Shown here: positions 62,836 through 64,000 of the stretch, piece by piece
Layout of the letters: every line of letters begins with the position of its first letter
Numbering within the stretch: position 1 is the stretch's first letter
Source: Halorientalis sp.
GTDB lineage: Archaea; Halobacteriota; Halobacteria; Halobacteriales; Haloarculaceae
NCBI RefSeq assembly: GCF_028275115.1
Contig: NZ_JAQCNH010000092.1
Coordinates: forward strand, 33,597 to 97,596
Length of the DNA stretch: 64,000 nt
Direction of reading: 5' to 3'
Notes under the pieces: generated by a model
Told to the model about the DNA's origin: nothing
Databases searched by the model: none
What the model saw: the letters and a program-made list of their open reading frames with translations, nothing else
Program-made: the position numbers and the translations under genes

Positions 62836-63492
62836 CTATTCGTCGACTGGCGTCCGCCGTAGCTCGTCGATCTGGTCGCGCAGCGTCCCCAGTTCGGACT
62901 CAAGCTCCTCCCTGCGGTCGATCAACGCGCTCAGCTCCTCCGTATTGACCGGCTGACCGTTCTCCAGTGCCACGTCCAGTGCGTCCGTCGTCGCCCGCAC
63001 GAGGAAGTGTGCGATCTGAAGAACCTCTTCCGGTGATTCGCGCCCCTCGTACAGTTCCACGTCGCCCGAGAGCGGCGTGTAATCGACCATCGGCACCTCC
63101 TCCTCGTCCTGATAGGTCGTCGCCGTACTCAGGCTCGTCACCGGGTTGTGTCGCTCTTTGGTCCGTTCCGAGCGGACGATGCTGAACTCGTCGGCCAGGG
63201 TCCCGTAGGTCTCTTTCAGGTCCCGGAGCTTCTGTCCCGTCTCGACGTCCATCTGCGCCTCCACGTCCGCGAAGAACTGCGCCGACCCCCCGAGACTCAA
63301 CGCCACCGCGAAGAAGACACCCTGGGAGTGCTCGGCGAACTCCCGCAATCGCTCGCGCACCGTCGCGTGTCGCCCTTCGGCCGCAAGCTTCTGCAGGTCG
63401 TCGAGAAACGCTCGGGTCCCCGCCTCCTGCTGGAGGTAGTCCTCGACCAGCGCCTTCGGCATCTCCCGAGGCGCGTCGTCCCGACTGTTCAT
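62836..63492 (-). CDS. Coiled-coil haloarchaeal protein, unknown function
   Basis: 218 residues from ATG 63492 (MNSRDDAPREMPKALVEDYL). N-terminal helices, a small hydrophobic segment (SQGVFFAVALSLGGSAQFF) and a C-terminal coiled coil (ALIDRREELESELGTLRDQI). No catalytic motif. Soluble or membrane-peripheral scaffold is a guess. Confidence 0.65.
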   Translation of the reverse strand: MNSRDDAPREMPKALVEDYLQQEAGTRAFLDDLQKLAAEGRHATVRERLREFAEHSQGVFFAVALSLGGSAQFFADVEAQMDVETGQKLRDLKETYGTLADEFSIVRSERTKERHNPVTSLSTATTYQDEEEVPMVDYTPLSGDVELYEGRESPEEVLQIAHFLVRATTDALDVALENGQPVNTEELSALIDRREELESELGTLRDQIDELRRTPVDE

Positions 63493-63537
63493 ACCCGACG
63501 TATCGGCGCCCACCACTATACGCTTTGGTTCGTGTTC

Positions 63538-64000
63538 TCAGCCGTGGGAATTGGAATCAGTCGATCCGTCCGACGACACCGAGTCAGTCTCACCACTGTC
63601 ACGCGGGAACGCGCTATCGAAACTGAACACTGCTGCATCGTTGACCGCCTGGCGATCGATTCCCCGGCCGTCGACCCGGTGATGGGTGCGTTTCCTTCCG
63701 GCCCTCGCCCCCGGAACCCAGTACAGTCGGTCGGCATCCCGATATCGCACGGCGAACGCGTCGACCACATCGCCGTACTCCCCTACCACCTCGTCACCGT
63801 CGACGGTGGCTTTGCTAGCCGTTTTTGAATTGAACGCAGTTGTCTTCGACCCAGCCGGTTTTGCACTGTACCCGGTAGAGTTCGGACGCTGTGTCGACGA
63901 TCAAACCGTACCTGCCGTTGTCACCGAACGGTATCGAGACGCTGTAACCCCGAGCAATCGACGCGTGGATAATCCTGGCTTCGGCCATGTCCCCGGTGTC
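63538..64000 (-). pseudogene. PD-(D/E)XK endonuclease-like gene, frameshifted, cut by window edge
   Basis: Minus strand from the edge reads DTGDMAEARIIHASIARGYS ... DNGRYDLIVDTASELYRVQC ... KTGWVEDNCVQFKNG and then a stop. An extra A in the run at about 63823-63827 shifts the frame; with it removed, the chain continues FKTASKATVDGDEVVGEYGD ... FAVRYRDADRLYWVPG ... SNSHG to 63538. D in RYDLIVD and Q-C-K are the PD-(D/E)XK core seen in archaeal intron- or prophage-linked nucleases. The lesion sits in a homopolymer, so a read error is possible. Confidence 0.65.

Noticed and set aside
1..64000. CRISPR array
   Set aside because: No regularly spaced 24-40 bp repeat was seen, although a CARF-type regulator made me look.

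Overview
The window comes from a halophilic archaeon of class Halobacteria. The evidence is very high G+C with strongly acidic proteins, leaderless genes carrying a TATA box about 25-30 nt upstream of the ATG, twin-arginine lipoproteins, two tRNAs with introns at the archaeal 37/38 position, and a gene set of typical haloarchaeal families: doublet histone, TRAM-fused aIF2-beta, Azf-type glucose-6-phosphate dehydrogenase, multi-OB RPA, type II GAPDH and an HVO_0476-type zinc finger protein. I cannot name the genus.

Layout. 1-4295: a signalling operon of a PAS/GAF histidine kinase cut by the window edge, a stand-alone receiver and a receiver-kinase hybrid, with overlapping ends. 4571-5542: an ArsA/Get3-type ATPase. 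5578-7165: a solo tnpB (IS1341-type) element with look-alike nested hairpins on both sides, ending 53 nt before aIF2-beta (7218-7832). 7940-11393: Azf dehydrogenase, a DUF309 protein, and a metallophosphoesterase with a haloarchaeal protein of unknown function. 11597-17630: tRNA-Arg, then a DNA and chromatin block of RPA, histone, histone deacetylase and CCA-adding enzyme. 17731-19186: tRNA-Asn and tRNA-Met, both with introns, on either side of a CARF-wHTH regulator.

19187-22725 is a decayed stretch: an IS6-family element with a frameshift, a truncated universal-stress gene and a tnpB relic. 22726-31203 is mostly core: dihydroneopterin aldolase, a 7TM/PAS kinase, membrane proteins, creatininase-type hydrolase, ABC exporter, and tandem DUF192 proteins. 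tRNA-Val and tRNA-Phe follow. Right after tRNA-Phe lies a probable 2.6-kb island (31777-34411) bounded by a 12-bp repeat of the tRNA 3' end; it holds a wHTH/partner pair, an ATPase remnant and a SWIM protein. 34586-45133 is rich in broken genes (a PH-like gene, a pilin, a small zinc finger, a membrane protein) between intact ones (cspA, cupin, aldo/keto reductase, GST, ribosomal protein L10e/L16, ATP-grasp).

45137-49934 carries Hsp20, type II GAPDH, an aminopeptidase-like protein, the HVO_0476-type protein and two Pcm-like methyltransferases. 50480-54385 has a wrecked acyl-CoA dehydrogenase, tandem crcB, an FAH-family hydrolase and a class V aminotransferase. 54511-62667 is a cluster of transglutaminase/DUF4129, small membrane protein, DUF58 and polytopic membrane protein facing a wHTH-MoxR pair. 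The window ends with a coiled-coil protein and a frameshifted PD-(D/E)XK nuclease gene. At least nine genes carry single-base shifts or in-frame stops, so either this lineage is losing accessory genes or the assembly has indel errors.
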